Assembly (NCBI GenBank): GCA_900549455.1
Contig: UROM01000061.1
Coordinates: 1-9,601, forward strand
DNA: 9,601 nt
Source: an uncultured Collinsella sp.
GTDB taxonomy: Bacteria; Actinomycetota; Coriobacteriia; Coriobacteriales; Coriobacteriaceae
Direction of reading: 5' to 3'
The notes under the pieces were generated by a model that was not told the origin of the DNA, ran no database searches, and worked only from the letters and a program-made list of their open reading frames with translations. A program made the translations under genes and the position numbers. This document shows positions 7,835 to 9,601 of this stretch, piece by piece; the first letter of the stretch is position 1, and each line of letters opens with the position of its first letter.

Positions 7835-7925
7835 GGAGGGGTGGCAGAGTGGTTGAATGCGGCGGTCTCGAAAACCGTTTGGCCTGTATAAGGTCACGAG
7901 GGTTCGAATCCCTCCTCCTCCGCCA
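7835..7925 (+). tRNA. tRNA-Ser (anticodon CGA)
   Basis: This is a complete class II tRNA of 91 bases including encoded CCA. The acceptor GGAGGGG pairs with CTCCTCC with one G-U pair. The anticodon stem GCGGT/ACCGT encloses CTCGAAA (anticodon CGA, reading UCG). The variable arm GGCCT/AGGTC is present, the T-arm is GAGGG-TTCGAAT-CCCTC, and the discriminator is G. UCG codons are frequent in the neighbouring dnaB and purA. No separate promoter fits between the upstream terminator and this gene. Confidence 0.96.
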
Positions 7926-7938
7926 TTTTGATTGAGAT

Positions 7939-7968
7939 AGCTCCCAACAACGGGAGCTTTTTTGTTTT
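7939..7968 (+). terminator. Intrinsic terminator after tRNA-Ser(CGA)
   Basis: AGCTCCC (7939-7945) and GGGAGCT (7952-7958) form a perfect 7-bp stem with a 6-base loop, running into TTTTTTGTTTT. It closes the tRNA unit. Confidence 0.88.
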
Positions 7969-7989
7969 GAGTCCCTTACAAATAAATAC

Positions 7990-8014
7990 GGCGGAGGAGG
8001 AGGGATTCGAACCC
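7990..8014 (-). repeat. Inverted 25-base copy of the tRNA-Ser(CGA) 3' end
   Basis: These 25 bases are the exact reverse complement of 7900-7924: part of the T-arm, the acceptor 3' strand, the discriminator and CC. The match ends sharply on both sides, and the CCA is not complete. Upstream on the minus strand there is no tRNA body, so this is a fragment and not a second gene. It resembles an attachment-site remnant of a tRNA-targeting integrative element, but such remnants are normally direct repeats. Origin unresolved. Confidence 0.75.
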
Positions 8015-8040
8015 GCCAGGGCACGGAGCGTAAAGAAAAT

Positions 8041-8059
8041 GCGCCACTGGCGCGTTTTT
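8041..8059 (+). terminator. Terminator-like hairpin downstream of the tRNA fragment
   Basis: GCGCC-ACT-GGCGC forms a 5-bp GC stem followed by GTTTTT. It has terminator form on the plus strand although no gene ends just before it, so it may be left over from a lost element or serve as a backup stop for tRNA transcription. Confidence 0.5.
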
Positions 8060-8068
8060 AGCGCAGCG

Positions 8069-8088
8069 CGGTCGGCGTAAGCCGACCG
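8069..8088. repeat. 8-bp hairpin with GTAA tetraloop
   Basis: CGGTCGGC-GTAA-GCCGACCG is a perfect 8-bp palindrome around a GNRA-type loop, with no T-tract. It sits next to the previous hairpin in a 250-base stretch before the TRIC gene. Function unknown; it may belong to a dispersed palindromic repeat. Confidence 0.5.
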
Positions 8089-8261
8089 GATATATTTTGA
8101 GTTCCGATCAAAATATAGACATCCCTCCTATTCAGCCACGCCCCCATCGCGTTCAGCATCAACCCAGTTCCGACCGTTTGCCGAGCAATAGGGTCGCAAT
8201 CGTCGCCGAACATGTACTATGTACGGGCATCGTCCAATCCCGTAACCCAAAGGACCCCATC

Positions 8262-8951
8262 TTGCCCGTCGTCGCCGCCATAACCGTTACCTCACATGCC
8301 TCGGATGCCATGGTCGCTATCCCATTTTGGCTCGAGATGTTCGCCGTTGTCGCTGCATCGATCTCGGGTGTGCTGGTTGCGCGCGAACACAAGCTCGACC
8401 TGGTGGGCGCGGTCGCACTCGCGGTGGTCTGCGGTCTGGGCGGCGGCCTTTTGCGCGATATGACACTCCAGGTCGGCAACGTCTACATCCTCAACCAGCC
8501 AATGGCACTGCCGCTCTCCATCGCCACGGCGGCCATCATCTACATCTTCCCGGCAATTGTCGACAAGCCCGACAAACTCATCCCCCTGCTCGATATCATC
8601 TCGGTCGGCATCTATGCGGCAACCGGCGCGGACAAGGCGCTGGTCTACGGATTTGCACCCGCCGTATGCGTCATGATGGGCTTCTTCACCGCGGTGGGTG
8701 GCGGCATGTTGCGCGACGGCTTTATGGGCGTGGTTCCGGGCATTTTCCAACGTACTAACTTTTATGCCATCGCCGCCATCGCCGGATCGGCAAGCTATGT
8801 AAGCCTCGTCATGGGTGGCATCATGAGCAATGTCGCCGCGCTGGTCGTATGCGTTGTCGTGACCATGGGTCTGCGCTGGCTCTCGCTGCGCTTTGACATC
8901 AAAAGCCCCACCGAGGAAGACATCGCGCGCTTCTTGCATCGCAAAAAGTAG
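8262..8951 (+). CDS. TRIC/UPF0126-family membrane channel protein
   Basis: This protein belongs to the bacterial trimeric intracellular cation channel (UPF0126, two-repeat) family; relatives are potassium-permeable channels, while older annotation calls the domain a glycine transporter. The 229 residues form two homologous halves, each with hydrophobic segments and the diagnostic Gly-rich kink: GGGLLRD at 60-66 and GGGMLRD at 146-152. About seven membrane segments are visible between residues 20 and 205, and the C-terminus is charged (SPTEEDIARFLHRKK). The start is TTG at 8262, chosen because AAAGGA lies seven bases upstream and the length fits the family. The open frame continues 55 codons upstream without family similarity. 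ATG at 8310 is an alternative but has no ribosome site. Substrate cannot be told from sequence. Confidence 0.88.
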   Translation: MPVVAAITVTSHASDAMVAIPFWLEMFAVVAASISGVLVAREHKLDLVGAVALAVVCGLGGGLLRDMTLQVGNVYILNQPMALPLSIATAAIIYIFPAIVDKPDKLIPLLDIISVGIYAATGADKALVYGFAPAVCVMMGFFTAVGGGMLRDGFMGVVPGIFQRTNFYAIAAIAGSASYVSLVMGGIMSNVAALVVCVVVTMGLRWLSLRFDIKSPTEEDIARFLHRKK

Positions 8952-8978
8952 ACAGCGCGGCACGACCCTTCGAAATAC

Positions 8979-8995
8979 AACCGAGAGGTTCTTTT
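8979..8995 (+). terminator. Weak terminator candidate after the TRIC gene
   Basis: AACC-GAGA-GGTT is a short 4-bp stem followed by CTTTT, 28 bases after the stop codon. It is weak by itself. Confidence 0.3.
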
Positions 8996-9020
8996 AGAGC
9001 GCCCACACGTTGGGTACCCT

Positions 9021-9045
9021 GTTAGATACATGTCGAGTATCTAAC
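9021..9045 (+). promoter_or_regulatory. Perfect 9-bp dyad upstream of the bactofilin-like gene
   Basis: GTTAGATAC and GTATCTAAC form a perfect 9-bp inverted repeat with a 7-base spacer, ending two bases before the GAAGGA ribosome site. It could be a repressor operator or, if transcribed, a hairpin that hides the ribosome site. No convincing -35/-10 pair was found around it. Function is inferred. Confidence 0.5.
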
Positions 9046-9057
9046 GAAGGATTCACT

Positions 9058-9552
9058 ATGCCTTACAACCTAGAATCGTCGACCAAGCGCCGCAAAGCGC
9101 AGACCCGCATCGCCCTCCTATTCGCATTGATTGCACTTGCGCTGACCGTACTTCCCACGACGTCGTTCGCCGGCACAGACACCGCCGGCAACGTACTCGC
9201 AACCGAAGCTGACTCAAATCCGTCTGGCGCCGAGGGCGACCTGTACTGGGCCGGCCAAAACCTTAACCTGGACGATGCCTCCATCGACCGCGATATTATC
9301 GCGGCGGGTGACAGCCTTTCGATTCGCGACTGCACCGTAGGTGGCGCCATTCGCCTGGCGGCGCGCACCATCGATATCTCCAAAACCGCAATCGATGGCA
9401 GCGTGACGGTAGCCGGCCAGCACGTCGTGCTCAACACCGGTAGCACCGCCAACTGTTTTTACGCGATGGGCGAGACGGTTGCCCTGCGCGGCTCCACCAA
9501 GTCGGCAGCACTTGCAGGCGACACGGTGACCATCGACGGCACCGTCGAGGGC
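9058..9552 (+). CDS. Secreted bactofilin-like (polymer-forming cytoskeletal) protein, N-terminal part
   Basis: Only the first 165 codons are present; the frame continues into the adapter. The start ATG at 9058 has GAAGGA six bases upstream; an upstream in-frame start at 9010 would run through the dyad. A signal peptide is clear: basic n-region (TKRRKAQTR), hydrophobic core (IALLFALIALALTVL), and likely cleavage after SFA near residue 38. From about residue 62 the protein shows short repeats of the type DIIAAGDSLSI, GAIRLAARTIDI, GSVTVAGQHVVL and AALAGDTVTI. This right-handed beta-helix pattern is typical of bactofilin-related proteins. An exported form suggests an envelope role rather than a cytoplasmic filament. 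The missing 3' part may carry membrane segments. Family call is moderate; function is not established. Confidence 0.75.
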
Positions 9553-9601
9553 CTGTCTCTTATACACATCTGACGCTGCCGACGATCGCATAAGTGTAGA
9601 T
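9553..9601. other. Nextera i5-side sequencing adapter (synthetic)
   Basis: Not biological. Bases 9553-9571 are the reverse Tn5 mosaic end (CTGTCTCTTATACACATCT), followed by the read-1 adapter to 9585. Bases 9586-9593 (TCGCATAA) are the i5 index position; their reverse complement TTATGCGA matches my memory of index S522. Bases 9594-9601 begin the P5 tail. Any protein ending in LSLIHI here is an adapter artefact. Confidence 0.98.

Noticed and set aside
7990..8080. A third tRNA-Ser gene on the minus strand
   Set aside because: Only the last 25 bases match; no acceptor 5' strand, D-arm or anticodon arm is present, and CCA is incomplete.
9214..9591. A 125-residue minus-strand open frame starting MRSSAASDVYKRQ
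   Set aside because: Its N-terminus is translated Nextera adapter, a well-known false protein start, and the rest is antisense to the bactofilin-like gene.

Overview
The window is a metagenome-type fragment of high-GC bacterial DNA flanked by synthetic sequence. Bases 1-48 and 9553-9601 are Illumina Nextera library adapters, each with an 8-base sample index, so the biological insert is 49-9552. Most of the insert (about 1740-9552) looks like one high-GC genome. The order rpsF-ssb-rpsR-rplI-dnaB-purA-purD, two tRNA-Ser genes and heavy use of CTC and TCG codons suggest a gut actinobacterium of the Coriobacteriia, possibly Collinsella. That taxon is an inference. The left end (49 to about 1600) looks like a clostridial (Oscillospiraceae/Ruminococcaceae-like) genome: a clostridial-type long purL, a palindromic intergenic repeat familiar from that group, and a CTG/ACG/AGC-rich codon style.

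Layout, left to right. On the minus strand: the start of purL (cut by the adapter), a MITE-like inverted repeat, purD, purA and dnaB. Then come a strong terminator and the ribosomal/replication operon rplI, rpsR, ssb and rpsF, which is transcribed from a clear sigma70 promoter at 7261-7289. About 360 bases without a gene follow. On the plus strand: a promoter, tRNA-Ser(GGA), a terminator, tRNA-Ser(CGA), another terminator, an inverted copy of the tRNA 3' end, two hairpins, a TRIC-type cation channel gene, and the start of a secreted bactofilin-like protein cut by the right adapter.

Functionally, rpsF-ssb-rpsR-rplI encodes ribosomal proteins S6, S18 and L9 around the single-strand DNA-binding protein, followed by the replicative helicase. 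PurD, PurL and PurA belong to purine synthesis: PurD and PurL act early on the route to IMP, and PurA converts IMP to adenylosuccinate on the way to AMP.

The main caution is structural. purD reads as an intact 431-codon gene, but codon usage changes about half way along, between roughly residues 216 and 265. The purD-purL junction may therefore be a chimera of two species (assembly or PCR) or a real recombination, and should not be taken as natural gene order without checking. I found no convincing new multi-gene system. The most interesting natural signals are the inverted tRNA-Ser 3'-end copy, the leader hairpins of the ribosomal-protein operon, and a perfect 9-bp dyad in front of the bactofilin-like gene.
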